A DNA stretch of 64,000 nt from Flavisphingomonas formosensis (GCF_009755815.1 NZ_WRPK01000002.1:1-64000); one strand, 5' to 3'. Counted from the stretch's first letter, positions 17,783 through 30,310 are shown. Notes: a model not told the origin generated them from the letters alone. Made by a program: numbers and translations.

Positions 17783-19369
17783 ATGCTGGCGAAATCCACG
17801 CTCAAAAATGGCACGCTCGGCACGCTGATCGCCGCAGGCCTCGCCATCGGACTGGTAGTGGGCGCGTCGAGCCCGATCGGCGCCGTGCCCTATCGCGCCA
17901 AGGCCCGCCCGGCCAGCGGCCCGTCCCGTACCGCACCGCCCCGCGAGACGATCACGCTTTCGACCGGACGGGGCCAGCTCATCAACCTGCCCGGGCCGAT
18001 CTCGGACCTGTTCGTCGCCAGCGACAAGATCGCCGACGTCCAGGTCCGCTCCTCCCGTCAGATCTACGTGTTCGGCAAGGATGCCGGCGAGACGACCGTC
18101 TACGCCACGAACAAGGCAGGCGGCGTCGTCTATTCGGCAAATGTCCGCGTCGGGCAGAATATCGGCAGCGTCCAGCAGATGCTGAACATGGCCATGCCCG
18201 ACAGCGGCATCAAGGCCACGGTGATGAACGGCCTCGTCCTGCTCACCGGCACGGTGTCCGCGCCCGACGATGTCGAACAGGCGCAACGGCTGACCCAGGC
18301 GCTGGTCGGCAAGCAGTTCGAGATCGTCAACCAGATCCGCTCGACCACGCCGATGCAGGTCAATCTCCAGGTGCGTATCGCCGAGGTGAATCGCGATTTC
18401 GTGAAGTCAATCGGCGTGAACCTGCTGACGCGCGACCGCAGCGGCGGCTTCCTGTTCGGCGTGAGCCGCGGCAACGCCGGCACGATCGGCACGATCACCG
18501 ACTCCAATTCGAGCACCGGCCTGCCGAAGGGGGCGACCTCCTATGCCTTCAACGCCGCCACCAGCGCGACTACGATCGGCATGGCCGGCCACCTGCTCGG
18601 GCTCGACATTCTCTCCACGCTGGATCTCGCCGAAAATGACGGCATGGCCAACGTCCTGGCCGAGCCCAATCTGACGGCGCTGTCCGGCGAAACCGCGAGC
18701 TTCCTCGCCGGTGGCGAGATTCCGATCCCCGTGCCGCAATATCAGGGCGTCACCACGATCGAATATAAGCAATATGGCGTCAGCCTCGCCTTCACGCCTA
18801 CCGTGCTCTCCAACGGCCGGATCTCGATGCGCGTCCGCCCTGAGGTGTCGCAGCTCACCACCAGCTCGGTGACGATCCAGGGCTATACCATTCCCGGCCT
18901 CACCACCCGCCGTGCCGAGACGACGGTGGAGCTCGGTTCGGGCCAGAGCTTCATGATCGGCGGCCTGCTGAGCCAGACCACGAACAACACGATCGACAAG
19001 GCGCCGGGCCTCGGCGACCTGCCGATCCTCGGCGCGCTGTTCCGTTCGCGCAGCTATCAACGCCAGGAAACGGAGCTGGTGATCATCGTGACGCCCTATC
19101 TGGTGAAGCCTGTGTCGGCGAGCCAGATGGCCTCGCCGACCGATGGCTATCGCCAGCCGACCGACGTGCAGGGCGTGCTCGGCGCGCAGAGCTTCGATGG
19201 CAAGACGGGCGACAGGCGCCCCGTTCCGACGATGGCGCCGCCGCCGGCAGGCGTCCTGCCGCCCGCTCCCGGTTTCGCACCGCCTGGCGCCAATGCCGAT
19301 CCCGCGGATCGGCGCAAGAAGACGGCCAGGGAACAGGCTTCGGCCAATCCCGGTTTCTCGATCAACTGA
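17783..19369 (+). CDS. cpaC: Tad pilus secretin CpaC (type II/III secretion system protein)
   Basis: The 528-residue outer-membrane secretin has an N-terminal signal region (about 1-35), the pilus-assembly N-terminal domain 'LSTGRGQLINLPGPISDLFVA' ending in a BON-like domain near 125-190, and the secretin pore domain (about 230-440) with 'VLAEPNLTALSGETASFLAGG' and the signature 'TELVIIVTPYLVKP'. The tail (about 450-528) is Pro-rich and low in complexity. It forms the channel for the Flp pilus. It lies one base after cpaB and 23 bases before cpaD. Confidence 0.96.
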   Translation: MLAKSTLKNGTLGTLIAAGLAIGLVVGASSPIGAVPYRAKARPASGPSRTAPPRETITLSTGRGQLINLPGPISDLFVASDKIADVQVRSSRQIYVFGKDAGETTVYATNKAGGVVYSANVRVGQNIGSVQQMLNMAMPDSGIKATVMNGLVLLTGTVSAPDDVEQAQRLTQALVGKQFEIVNQIRSTTPMQVNLQVRIAEVNRDFVKSIGVNLLTRDRSGGFLFGVSRGNAGTIGTITDSNSSTGLPKGATSYAFNAATSATTIGMAGHLLGLDILSTLDLAENDGMANVLAEPNLTALSGETASFLAGGEIPIPVPQYQGVTTIEYKQYGVSLAFTPTVLSNGRISMRVRPEVSQLTTSSVTIQGYTIPGLTTRRAETTVELGSGQSFMIGGLLSQTTNNTIDKAPGLGDLPILGALFRSRSYQRQETELVIIVTPYLVKPVSASQMASPTDGYRQPTDVQGVLGAQSFDGKTGDRRPVPTMAPPPAGVLPPAPGFAPPGANADPADRRKKTAREQASANPGFSIN

Positions 19370-19392
19370 GCCTGCGCAGGGGAGAATCAGTC

Positions 19393-20034
19393 ATGCGTCG
19401 CATCACCCTCGTTTCGCTCCTGTCGCTGGGCGCCAGCCTCGGCGCCTGCGGTCCGGTCAATCGCAGCATGGATTCGGTGCATCAGCCGATCGTGAGCCGC
19501 AACGATTATATGTTCGACGTGGTCGTCGACAGCGGCGGCGCACTGGCCCCCGGCGAGGACCGGCGGCTCGGCGGCTGGTTCGATTCGATCCGCCTCGGCT
19601 ATGGAGATCGCGTCGCGATCGACGCAACCGGCATGTCGCGCGGCTATGCCGCCCGCAACCAGGTGGCGCAGATCGCCGCCCGCTACGGGCTCCTGGTCGA
19701 TACGCTGCCACCGGCCGCCACGCCCGGCGTGCCCACCGGGGCATTGCGGATCGTTGTCAGCCGTGCTGCGGCGGGCGTCCCGCGCTGCCCCGACTGGGAT
19801 CGCGTCTCCCAGCCGGAATTCGCCGGATCCGCGATGTCCAACTATGGCTGCGCAGTGAATTCGAACCTCGCGGCAATGGTCGCCAATCCCGAGGATCTCG
19901 TCCACGGTCAGAATGGTGGCGGGACGAGCGACGGCCGCACCGTGAACCGCGCTCTCAGAGTGTATCGCGACGCGATCCCGACCGCGGTGAAAGAAATCAA
20001 GAAGGAATCGACCACGAGTGGAGGTGGCCAATGA
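19393..20034 (+). CDS. cpaD: Tad pilus assembly lipoprotein CpaD
   Basis: The 213-residue protein has a lipoprotein signal peptide ending LGASLGAC (lipobox cysteine at 19) and the CpaD domain, with 'PRCPDWDRVSQPEF' and 'SNYGCAVNSNLAAMVANPEDL', the two cysteine-bearing stretches typical of the family. It is thought to help localise or stabilise the secretin. The ATG at 19393 follows GGGGAGAATC. Its stop overlaps the cpaE start in an ATGA. Confidence 0.94.
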   Translation: MRRITLVSLLSLGASLGACGPVNRSMDSVHQPIVSRNDYMFDVVVDSGGALAPGEDRRLGGWFDSIRLGYGDRVAIDATGMSRGYAARNQVAQIAARYGLLVDTLPPAATPGVPTGALRIVVSRAAAGVPRCPDWDRVSQPEFAGSAMSNYGCAVNSNLAAMVANPEDLVHGQNGGGTSDGRTVNRALRVYRDAIPTAVKEIKKESTTSGGGQ

Positions 20035-21299
20035 ACGCGCCGTTCAACCATGGTCGCGCGGGCGTGCGCGAACCTTTCAGCGCCTTCGTGTGCGACGACA
20101 TGACCGCGGATCTGCTGAAGCCCATCCTCACCGAGATGGGCTGGCAGCAGGAGCGGATCTACCGAGGCGGCCTGCGCAACGCGGTGCAATCCCTGTCCGT
20201 ATCGGCCAGCCCGAGCATTCTCTTCGTCGACATGTCGGAATCGGGCGATCCGCTGCATGACATCAACGCCCTTGCCGAAGTCTGCGAGCCCGGCACCGTC
20301 GTGATCGCCGCCGGCCAGGTGAACGACGTGCGCCTCTATCGCGATCTCGTCGCCAGCGGCATCCAGGATTATCTGCTGAAGCCGTTCAGCGCCGATCAGA
20401 TGCGCGACGCGATCGCCCATGCGCAGCTCACCCTCGCCGGCCCCAAGCCGACCGACCATGCCAATGACCGGCCGCATCTGATGACCGCGATCGTGGGCGT
20501 GCGCGGCGGCGTCGGCGCGTCGACCATCGCGGCTTCGATCGCCTGGCTGTTCGGCGACAAGGCTGGCCGGTCGACCGCACTGCTCGATCTCGACGTGCAT
20601 TTCGGCACGGGCGCCCTCGCCCTCGATCTCGAGCCGGGCCGTGGCCTGACCGACGCGATCGAGAATCCGAGCCGCATCGACGGCCTGTTCATCGAGCGCG
20701 CCATGGTGAAGGCCAGCGACAAGCTCGCGGTGCTCTCGGCCGAGGCCCCGATCCATCAGCCGCTGATGAGCGACGGCAGCGCCTTCTTCCAGCTGCAGGA
20801 GGAAATGAAGGCCGCCTTCGAATGCACCGTGATCGATCTGCCGCGCACCATGCTCGTGCAGCATCCGCATCTCATGCACGACGTGCAGGCCACCGTGGTC
20901 GTCACCGAGCTGACCTTGGCCGCGACGCGCGATGCAATCCGCATCCTCTCCTGGATGAAGGCCAATGCGCCGCAGTCCAAGGTGGTGGTGGTGGCCAGCA
21001 AGGTTCCCGCATCCGGCGCGCCGGAGATCAGCCGCAAGGATTTCGAACAGTCGATCGAACGGAAGATCGACTTCCTCGTCCCTCTCGACGTGAAATCCGC
21101 CGCCCAGGCTGCCAAGCTCGGCAAACCGCTGGCCGAGGTGGCCAAGGGCGGAGTGCCCGGCAAGACGCTGTCCACCCTAGCCGAAGAGCTGATTGCGGTG
21201 ATCGACGCGGGCGCGACGGAGCAGAAAGGGCCCGGCAAATCGCTGCTCGGCAAGCTCGGCGAGCTCAAGTCGCTGCTGCCCGCGAAGAAGGTGAAGTGA
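20031..21299 (+). CDS. cpaE: Tad pilus localisation ATPase CpaE (MinD-like)
   Basis: The 422-residue protein has an N-terminal receiver-like domain (about 15-130; Asp67 in 'ILFVDMSESGD' and 'YLLKPFS' near 117) and a MinD/ParA-like ATPase domain from about 150. The nucleotide motif reads VRGGVGAST, without the usual MinD lysines, a variation I believe is common in CpaE but which leaves ATPase activity uncertain. 'LLDLDVHFGTGALALDLE' and 'DLPRTML' are the other conserved strands. CpaE places the pilus machine at the pole. The ATG at 20031 overlaps cpaD and follows GGAGGTGG. The gene that normally follows, cpaF, is missing. Confidence 0.94.
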   Translation: MNAPFNHGRAGVREPFSAFVCDDMTADLLKPILTEMGWQQERIYRGGLRNAVQSLSVSASPSILFVDMSESGDPLHDINALAEVCEPGTVVIAAGQVNDVRLYRDLVASGIQDYLLKPFSADQMRDAIAHAQLTLAGPKPTDHANDRPHLMTAIVGVRGGVGASTIAASIAWLFGDKAGRSTALLDLDVHFGTGALALDLEPGRGLTDAIENPSRIDGLFIERAMVKASDKLAVLSAEAPIHQPLMSDGSAFFQLQEEMKAAFECTVIDLPRTMLVQHPHLMHDVQATVVVTELTLAATRDAIRILSWMKANAPQSKVVVVASKVPASGAPEISRKDFEQSIERKIDFLVPLDVKSAAQAAKLGKPLAEVAKGGVPGKTLSTLAEELIAVIDAGATEQKGPGKSLLGKLGELKSLLPAKKVK

Positions 21300-21350
21300 G
21301 GCGAAGGCGCTGCACATGAGCAGGTTCTTCCAGAAGGTTGACAGGCTGCC

Positions 21351-22328
21351 ATGCCGCTGATGCCGATCCTGATCCTTGCAGGTGGCATGATGCTCGTGCT
21401 CGTCATGCTGGTGATGGCCTTCTCGGGGCCGTCGACCGGCAAGGCACAATCGCGCCGGCTGGAGATCCTGAAGGAACGTTACAGCACCTCCAGCAGCGCC
21501 GCCGTGCAGGCGCAGATGCGGCGCATCCTTGCCCAGCGGGAGACCACCAAGCTCGACAGCGCAGTGGCACGGTTCATTCCGAACCCCACGCTGATGCGCA
21601 AGCGCATCGCGATGACGGGGCGCGACTGGTCGCTTACCCAATATGGCCTTGTTTCGCTGGCGATCACGGTCGTCGTCGCAGCTCTGGTCTGGCTGAAGGG
21701 CATGCCGATCGCGATGGCGCTGCTCAGCGGCATCTTTCTCGGCGCCGGCCTGCCCTATTTCGTGGTGGGCATCCTCATCAAGCGGCGGATCGCGGCGTTC
21801 AACGCGCGCTTTCCGGATGCCATCGATCTGCTCGTGCGCGGTCTGCGCTCCGGCCTGCCCATCTCCGAGACGCTGGGGGTCGTCGCCAGCGAGGTGCCCG
21901 GGCCGGTGGGCGTCGAATTCCGGGCGGTAGCGGACAAGATGAAGATCGGCCGCACGATGGAGGCGGCGCTGCAGGATACCGCCGATCGGATCGGCACGCC
22001 GGAGTTCCAGTTCTTCGTGATCACGCTCGCCATCCAGCGCGAGACCGGCGGCAATCTCGCCGAGACCTTGTCGAACCTGTCGGACGTACTGCGCAAGCGT
22101 GCGCAGATGAAGCTGAAGATCAAGGCGATGTCGTCGGAATCCAAGGCCTCGGCCTATATCGTCGGCGCCCTGCCCTTCATCGTGTTCGGCTTGGTCTTCT
22201 GGATGAACCCCGCCTATCTCAGCGGCTTCTTCTCCGATCCCCGGCTGATCATCGCCGGCATAGGCGGCATGATCTGGATGTCGATCGGCGGCTTCATCAT
22301 GGCCAAGATGGTCAATTTCGAGATTTGA
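21351..22328 (+). CDS. tadB: Tad pilus inner-membrane platform protein TadB
   Basis: The 325-residue protein is a type II secretion system F-domain protein. It has an N-terminal membrane helix (about 4-24), two helices near 95-140, the cytoplasmic F domain 'FPDAIDLLVRGLRSGLPISE' through 'RETGGNLAETLSNLSDVLR', and two C-terminal helices. TadB and TadC form the platform on which the motor ATPase assembles the pilin. It begins at ATG 21351, only 51 bases after cpaE; this short gap holds no cpaF. Confidence 0.95.
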   Translation: MPLMPILILAGGMMLVLVMLVMAFSGPSTGKAQSRRLEILKERYSTSSSAAVQAQMRRILAQRETTKLDSAVARFIPNPTLMRKRIAMTGRDWSLTQYGLVSLAITVVVAALVWLKGMPIAMALLSGIFLGAGLPYFVVGILIKRRIAAFNARFPDAIDLLVRGLRSGLPISETLGVVASEVPGPVGVEFRAVADKMKIGRTMEAALQDTADRIGTPEFQFFVITLAIQRETGGNLAETLSNLSDVLRKRAQMKLKIKAMSSESKASAYIVGALPFIVFGLVFWMNPAYLSGFFSDPRLIIAGIGGMIWMSIGGFIMAKMVNFEI

Positions 22329-22349
22329 GAGGGGGACGGAGAGCGGATC

Positions 22350-23351
22350 ATGGGTGAGGTTGCCGGCCCGACCGTCATGGGAATGAGCGTCACGACTGTC
22401 GCGACGATGCTGATCGCGGTGGCGACAGGTGCCTTGCTGCTCGCGCTATGGGCTGCATTCACCGTGCGCGATCCGATGTCCAAGCGGGTCAAGGCGCTCA
22501 ACGAAAGACGCGAGGAACTCAAGGCCGGCATATCCGCGGCGCCGTCGAAGAAGCGCAGCCGCCTCAATCCCACCAACCAGACGACCGATCGCATGCGATC
22601 GCTGCTGCAGTCGCTGAAGGTGCTTCAGGACGAACAGCTCAAGCAGGCACAGATCAAGCTGATGCAGGCCGGCATCCGCTCCAAGGATGCCGCCGTGGCG
22701 GTGATCTTCGGCCGGCTGGTGCTCCCGATCGTGATCGGCGGTACCGTCGTGGTGGGCGTCTATCTGCTCCACTGGTTTCCGGACTGGTCACCCTTCAAGA
22801 AATTCCTGCTGGCTGCCGGCGCGCTGATCCTGAGCTACAAGGCGCCCGACCTTTATGTTCAGAACATGGTCACCAAGCGCAGCACCGCGATCCGCAAGGC
22901 GCTGCCCGACGGGCTCGATCTGCTGGTGATCTGCGCCGAGGCGGGCCTTACCGTCGATGCCGCCTTCCATCGCGTCGCGCGCGAGCTCGGCAAGGGTTAT
23001 CCGGAGCTCGGGGACGAATTCGCCCTCACCGCGATCGAACTCGGCTTCCTCACCGATCGGCGCGCGGCATTTGAAAACCTCGCCCAGCGGATCGATCTCG
23101 AGGCGATCCGCGGCGTCGTCACCACGATGATCCAGACCGAGAAATATGGCACTCCGCTGGCCTCGGCGCTGCGCGTGCTCTCGGCCGAATTTCGCAACGA
23201 GCGCATGATGCGTGCGGAGGAAAAGGCCGCGCGCCTGCCCGCGATCATGACGGTGCCGCTGATCCTTTTCATCCTGCCGGTGCTGTTCATCGTGATCCTC
23301 GGACCCGCGGCCTGCGCGATCTCGGACCAGTTCCTGCATCGCAACGGATGA
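22350..23351 (+). CDS. tadC: Tad pilus inner-membrane platform protein TadC
   Basis: The 333-residue protein is the second type II secretion F-domain platform protein. Membrane helices are at about 15-35, 112-150 and 295-325, with the cytoplasmic domain 'LPDGLDLLVICAEAGLTVDAA' and 'EKYGTPLASALRVLSAEFR' between. The ATG at 22350 follows a GGAGAGCGG ribosome site. It follows tadB by 21 bases. A 142-base gap separates it from the next gene. Confidence 0.95.
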   Translation: MGEVAGPTVMGMSVTTVATMLIAVATGALLLALWAAFTVRDPMSKRVKALNERREELKAGISAAPSKKRSRLNPTNQTTDRMRSLLQSLKVLQDEQLKQAQIKLMQAGIRSKDAAVAVIFGRLVLPIVIGGTVVVGVYLLHWFPDWSPFKKFLLAAGALILSYKAPDLYVQNMVTKRSTAIRKALPDGLDLLVICAEAGLTVDAAFHRVARELGKGYPELGDEFALTAIELGFLTDRRAAFENLAQRIDLEAIRGVVTTMIQTEKYGTPLASALRVLSAEFRNERMMRAEEKAARLPAIMTVPLILFILPVLFIVILGPAACAISDQFLHRNG

Positions 23352-23493
23352 TTCGCAGCACCTGCCGCTTTTTGTTTCGCTGCCGTGACCTGTCGCGCTA
23401 GGGTGCGGCGGCGGGCGGCGCAACATATCTGTAACGAACGGAACCGGACGGGGCCGTCGTGCGTTTGCACCTCCCGCTAGGGGAGGTGTCTAC

Positions 23494-24009
23494 ATGCTTC
23501 AGTTCACGACCAACCAATGGGCGATCCTCGGGCTCGTGCTCGTCCTCGGCTGGCTGCTTGGTCTGCTGTCCCGGGCGGGTGCAGGAAAATGGCGCAAGCA
23601 GGCGGAGGAGGAGCAGCAACTGCGCCTCGCCGCGCAGGAACGGTTCGAAGCACGCATCAAGGCCGCCAATGCCCGGATCGCGGAACTGGAGAAATCGCAG
23701 CCCCCTGTCGGGGCCGGCACGGGCGCGGCCATCGCTGCGGCGGCTTCGGGCAAGCGAGACGATCTGGCGTTGATCCGCGGCATCGGCCGTGCCGGCGAGA
23801 CCCGGCTCAACGAATGCGGCGTCACGCGCTACAGGGACATCACGGGTCTCAGCGAGACCGAGGAAGCGGAGCTCGAAGGACGTATCGGCGCCGAGCCTGG
23901 CTATATCGCGCAGGAAGAATGGCGCGAGCAGGCCGCCCTGCTGGCCGCCGGCAAGACCGAGGAGCATGCCCGCATCTACGGCACCCCGAGCGGAGTCGCC
24001 GCCGCTTGA
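23494..24009 (+). CDS. membrane-anchored helix-hairpin-helix protein, function unknown
   Basis: The 171-residue protein has one N-terminal membrane helix (about 9-27), a charged coiled-coil segment (about 32-68, EEEQQLRLAAQERFEARIK) and a C-terminal helix-hairpin-helix-like domain from about 88: 'DDLALIRGIGRAGETRLNE' with the GIG turn, then 'EPGYIAQEEWREQAALLAAG'. This domain resembles the bL21-extension/DUF4332-type HhH modules that bind nucleic acid or protein. It lies after the Tad genes on the same strand, but a 142-base gap with a small palindrome (23465-23490) suggests its own expression. Function unknown. Confidence 0.7.
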   Translation: MLQFTTNQWAILGLVLVLGWLLGLLSRAGAGKWRKQAEEEQQLRLAAQERFEARIKAANARIAELEKSQPPVGAGTGAAIAAAASGKRDDLALIRGIGRAGETRLNECGVTRYRDITGLSETEEAELEGRIGAEPGYIAQEEWREQAALLAAGKTEEHARIYGTPSGVAAA

Positions 24010-24017
24010 GAGCGATG

Positions 24018-24383
24018 AATCCTCCCCCGCAGGGGAGGGCTATCGCATATGAACGGCAGAGTTCTTCATCCTCCCCATCGCAGATGGGGAGGGGGACCGC
24101 GCGCAGCGCGGTGGAGGGGAAATGCGCGGCCGGCTAACGGCTCGCACTTTGCAAATGCACGGTATTTCCCCTCCACCAGCCTTCGGCTGGTCCCCCTCCC
24201 CAGCAGAGCTGGGGAGGATGAGGAGGCCCGCATGCAGCGATTTCGCCATATGCGATTGCCCTGCCCCGCAGGGGGAGGAACCACCGAAGGTGGTGGAGGG
24301 GTTCAGCTCTCCACAGCGCAGACACCGGACATGACACCCAGGCGAACCGCGGCAGCAGTCACCCTCCCCGTCCGGGGAGGATG
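24018..24383. repeat. block of palindromic repeats (three copies of a composite element)
   Basis: The whole 396-base gap between the HhH gene and ppdK is repeat DNA. The composite unit is a hairpin of the form CCTCCCC-x-GGGGAGG, then GGACC or AACC, a second small hairpin, and GGTGGAGGGG. Copies: about 24071-24120; an inverted copy with GCCTTCGGC at 24172-24222; and a shorter copy at 24262-24303. Extra single hairpins (CTCCCCCGCAGGGGAG near 24022-24039 and CCCTCCCCGTCCGGGGAGG near 24362-24380) flank them. The copies face both ways, as in bacterial interspersed mosaic elements. No gene is visible here. Confidence 0.85.
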
Positions 24384-24405
24384 AAGACCTGAACATACCG
24401 CTATA

Positions 24406-27087
<2,682 letters not shown>

Positions 27088-27228
27088 ACGTCCATCCCCG
27101 TGATGCGCGTGTCATGATACGCACCGGCAGAGTCTATTGTGCGCCGCAGCACGCGCGTCAATATGTCCTGCTTTTCTAAATTGTCCGTATCCGAAAACTC
27201 TTGCAAGCGAGGCTTCGGCGTCTCTGGC

Positions 27229-29262
27229 TCAGCCTTCGATCCGCCCGAAATCCGCCACCTTATGCACCGCCGCACGGATCCGATCGAGCAGCGCTAGACG
27301 CGCGGCGCGCTTGTCCGGATCCGAGTCGTTCACGGTCACGTCGGTGAAGAAAGCGTCGATCGGCCCGCGCAGCGGCGCCAGTGCCGCCATCGCCCCTTCG
27401 AAATCTTCCGTCTCGACCGCCTGTGCCGCCGCCGGCTCCGCCCGGTCGAGCGCGGCGATCAGCGCCGCCTCGGCGGGTTCGAGGGCATAATCGCCCGCCG
27501 GCGCAGCGGCGCCAGCCTCGATCCCCTCCTTCTTGAGGATGTTCGCTGCACGCTTGTAACCGGCAAGCAGGTTGGCGCCGTCTTCGGTCGCCACGAACGC
27601 CTGCAGCGCCTTCACGCGGGCGAGCAACCGGACGAGATCGTCCTCACCGCCGAGCGCGAACACCGCGTCGATCAGATCGTGGCGCACGCCGGCTTCGCGC
27701 TGCTGCACCTTGAGACGATCGGCGAAGAAATCGAGCAATTCGCCTCGTGCGACCGCAAATCGCAGATCGTTGGCCGTGATGAGCTGGATCACGCCGAGCG
27801 CGGCACGGCGCAGCGCGAACGGATCGCGCGATCCGGTCGGCTTTTCGTCGATGCCGAAGAAAGCGCGCAATGTATCGAGCTTGTCCGCCAGGCTTACTGC
27901 CACCGTCACCGGCGCGGTCGGCACGTCGTCGCCCTGCCCCGCCGGCTTGTAATGATCGCGGATCGCATCGGCGACGGCATCGGGCAGCCCCTGCGCCCGT
28001 GCATAATAGCCGCCCATGACGCCCTGCAATTCGGGGAACTCCCCGACCATGCCGGTGACGAGATCCGCCTTGGCAAGGCGAGCAGCGTTACTGACATTAT
28101 TAAAAAGGGCAGTTTCTGGTTGCGCTACATCCTCTCCAGGCTTCACGACCTTTGTATCGACCAACCACCGCGCGAGAGCGACGACACGATCGACCTTGTC
28201 GGCGACGGTGCCGAGCTTCTCATGAAAGACGATCTGGTCGAGCTTCTTCGCCTGCTCCTCCAGCGGAACCTTGAGGTCCTGCTCCCAGAAGAAGCGCGCG
28301 TCGGAGAGCCGCGCCGCCAGCACCTTGCCGTTGCCGGCGACGATCGCCGCGCCGCCATCGCTCGCCTCGATATTGGCGGTGCAGATGAAGGCGGGGGCGA
28401 GCCGGCCCTCGGCATCGTTCAGCACGAAATATTTCTGGTTGGTCCGCAAGGTGAGTTGGATCACCTCGCGCGGCACCTCCAGGAAGGCCGGATCGAAGCG
28501 ACCGAGCAGCGGCACCGGCCATTCGGTAAGGCCGGCATTCTCCGCCACCAGCCCCTCGTCGGGCACCACGCTGAAGCCCGCCTCCGCCGCCAGCGCGGCG
28601 GCACGGTCACGCACGATCGCGCGGCGTTCCGCGGCATCGACGATCACATGGCAGGCGCGCAGCTTTGCGGCATAGTCCTGCGCGCTGCCGATCGTGATCG
28701 CGCCGGGATGGTGGAAGCGATGGCCGACCGTGGCGGCGCCGCTCGCGATCCCGTCGATCTCGAACGGCACGACATCGTCGCCGAACAGCGCGACGATGCC
28801 CTGCAGCGGGCGCACCCAGCGCAGCGAGGCGGTCGACCCCGAGGCGACGCCCCAACGCATCGACTTGGGCCAGGGAAAGGCGCGGACGATCGCCGGGATC
28901 GCCTGGGCGAGCACGTCGGTGGTGGCGCGGCCCGGCTTCTCGACAATGGCGAACAGCACGCCGTCACGCTCGACCAGATCCTCGCGCGCGAGGCCGGTCT
29001 TGCGCAGGAAGCCCTCCAGCGCCTGCGGCGGCGCCGAGGCACGCGGCCCCTTGGTCTCCTCCCGCACCGCTTCCGTCTCGCCCGGCAGCCCTCGGGCGAT
29101 GAGGGCCAGGCGGCGCGGCGTCACGAAGCTTTCGATCGCCTCGGCCGCAAGGCCCGCCTTGCCGATCTCCTCCTTGAACAGGCGCGCGAGATCGGCTGCC
29201 GCCTTCTCCTGCATCCGCGCCGGGATTTCCTCGGAGAGCAGCTCGAGAAGGAAATCGGTCAC
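27229..29262 (-). CDS. glyS: glycyl-tRNA synthetase, beta subunit
   Basis: The 677-residue protein starts (M)[17 protein letters not shown], the hallmark of the bacterial beta subunit, and ends in the DALR-type anticodon domain (about 580-677). It charges tRNA-Gly with the alpha subunit in an alpha2-beta2 enzyme. The start is taken as the GTG at 29262, which overlaps the glyQ stop in GTGA; another GTG at 29271 would add three residues and lies inside glyQ. Length is near the family norm of 680-700. Confidence 0.96.
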   Translation of the reverse strand: MTDFLLELLSEEIPARMQEKAAADLARLFKEEIGKAGLAAEAIESFVTPRRLALIARGLPGETEAVREETKGPRASAPPQALEGFLRKTGLAREDLVERDGVLFAIVEKPGRATTDVLAQAIPAIVRAFPWPKSMRWGVASGSTASLRWVRPLQGIVALFGDDVVPFEIDGIASGAATVGHRFHHPGAITIGSAQDYAAKLRACHVIVDAAERRAIVRDRAAALAAEAGFSVVPDEGLVAENAGLTEWPVPLLGRFDPAFLEVPREVIQLTLRTNQKYFVLNDAEGRLAPAFICTANIEASDGGAAIVAGNGKVLAARLSDARFFWEQDLKVPLEEQAKKLDQIVFHEKLGTVADKVDRVVALARWLVDTKVVKPGEDVAQPETALFNNVSNAARLAKADLVTGMVGEFPELQGVMGGYYARAQGLPDAVADAIRDHYKPAGQGDDVPTAPVTVAVSLADKLDTLRAFFGIDEKPTGSRDPFALRRAALGVIQLITANDLRFAVARGELLDFFADRLKVQQREAGVRHDLIDAVFALGGEDDLVRLLARVKALQAFVATEDGANLLAGYKRAANILKKEGIEAGAAAPAGDYALEPAEAALIAALDRAEPAAAQAVETEDFEGAMAALAPLRGPIDAFFTDVTVNDSDPDKRAARLALLDRIRAAVHKVADFGRIEG

Positions 29263-30152
29263 GCGTCCCACCCGTTATGATCCATCCACGCCTTGCAGGC
29301 GCCCTTCGCCAGCTCGCGCACGCGGCCGATATAGGCCTGGCGCTCAGCCACCGAGATCACGCCGCGCGCCTGCAGCGTGTTGAAGATATGGCTCGCCTTG
29401 ATCGCCTGGTCATAAGCCGGCAGCGGCAGCGCGGGCGTTCGCTCCAGCAGCGCCTTGCACTCCTCGGCCGCATCGCGGAACCAGCGGAACAAGGTCTCGG
29501 TGTTCGCCGCCTCGAAATTATAGGCGCTGAACTGGCGCTCATTCTCCAGGAAGACGTCGCCATAGGTCACGCCCCCCTGATCCTTGGGAACGTCGTTGAA
29601 GGCGAGATCATAGACGTTGTCGACGCCCTGGATGTACATCGCCAGCCGTTCGAGCCCGTAGGTGAGCTCGCCCGCCACCGGCTTGCAGTCGAAGCCGCCG
29701 ACCTGCTGGAAATAGGTGAACTGGCTCACCTCCATGCCGTCGCACCACACTTCCCAGCCGAGGCCCCAGGCGCCGAGCGTCGGGCTCTCCCAATCATCCT
29801 CGACGAAGCGGATGTCGTGCAGCAGCGGATCGACCCCGATCGCCGCCAGGCTGCCCAGATACAGCGCCTGCAGGTCGGGCGGAGACGGCTTCAATATCAC
29901 CTGATACTGGTAATAATGGCCGAGCCGGTTCGGGTTCTCGCCATAGCGGCCGTCGGTCGGGCGGCGCGAAGGCTGGACATAGGCTGCCTTCCACGGCCTG
30001 GGGCCGAGCGCACGCAGCGTCGTCGCGGGATGGAAGGTGCCCGCCCCCATTTCGACGTCATAGGGCTGCAGGATCACGCAGCCTTGCGCGCTCCAATAAT
30101 CGTGCAGGGTAAGGATCAGCTTCTGGAAGCTGAGCGGCTTGGCGTCGCCCAC
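29259..30152 (-). CDS. glyQ: glycyl-tRNA synthetase, alpha subunit
   Basis: The 297-residue catalytic subunit contains '[21 protein letters not shown]', '[20 protein letters not shown]' and '[21 protein letters not shown]', the class II active-site signatures of GlyQ. It activates glycine and transfers it to tRNA-Gly together with GlyS. The GTG at 30152 is chosen because AAAGG precedes it and the conserved region starts soon after; an in-frame TTG at 30200 would give an unusual basic N-terminus. It overlaps glyS, forming the usual glyQ-glyS operon. Confidence 0.96.
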   Translation of the reverse strand: MGDAKPLSFQKLILTLHDYWSAQGCVILQPYDVEMGAGTFHPATTLRALGPRPWKAAYVQPSRRPTDGRYGENPNRLGHYYQYQVILKPSPPDLQALYLGSLAAIGVDPLLHDIRFVEDDWESPTLGAWGLGWEVWCDGMEVSQFTYFQQVGGFDCKPVAGELTYGLERLAMYIQGVDNVYDLAFNDVPKDQGGVTYGDVFLENERQFSAYNFEAANTETLFRWFRDAAEECKALLERTPALPLPAYDQAIKASHIFNTLQARGVISVAERQAYIGRVRELAKGACKAWMDHNGWDA

Positions 30153-30310
30153 TTTTCGGCCTTTGGTCTTGCGGCAAATGGTGCCGGGGCTTTGGCGCAA
30201 GGGGGCTGTGCGGTCAAGTTTCCCACGCCGCCTTCTTCATCCTCCCGGACCGGGGAGAAGGATGAACAAGCAGGAATGACGAGCCAGCGTTTCCCCGCTA
30301 CGAGCCTCCC

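Noticed and set aside
21316-21360. A 14-codon frame starting ATGAGCAGG between cpaE and tadB as a cpaF remnant
   Set aside because: Too short to recognise; its residues do not resemble the CpaF start, and it overlaps tadB.
24018-24383. CRISPR array
   Set aside because: The repeats are palindromic, differ in length and orientation, and have no equal-sized spacers or cas genes.
27679-29280. Long plus-strand open frame opposite glyS
   Set aside because: GC-rich DNA gives long antisense frames; the residues are low-complexity Arg/His/Ala-rich, there is no ribosome site, and glyS on the other strand is certain. The same applies at 1926-3230, 25045-26391, 60857-62287 and 5842-7830.
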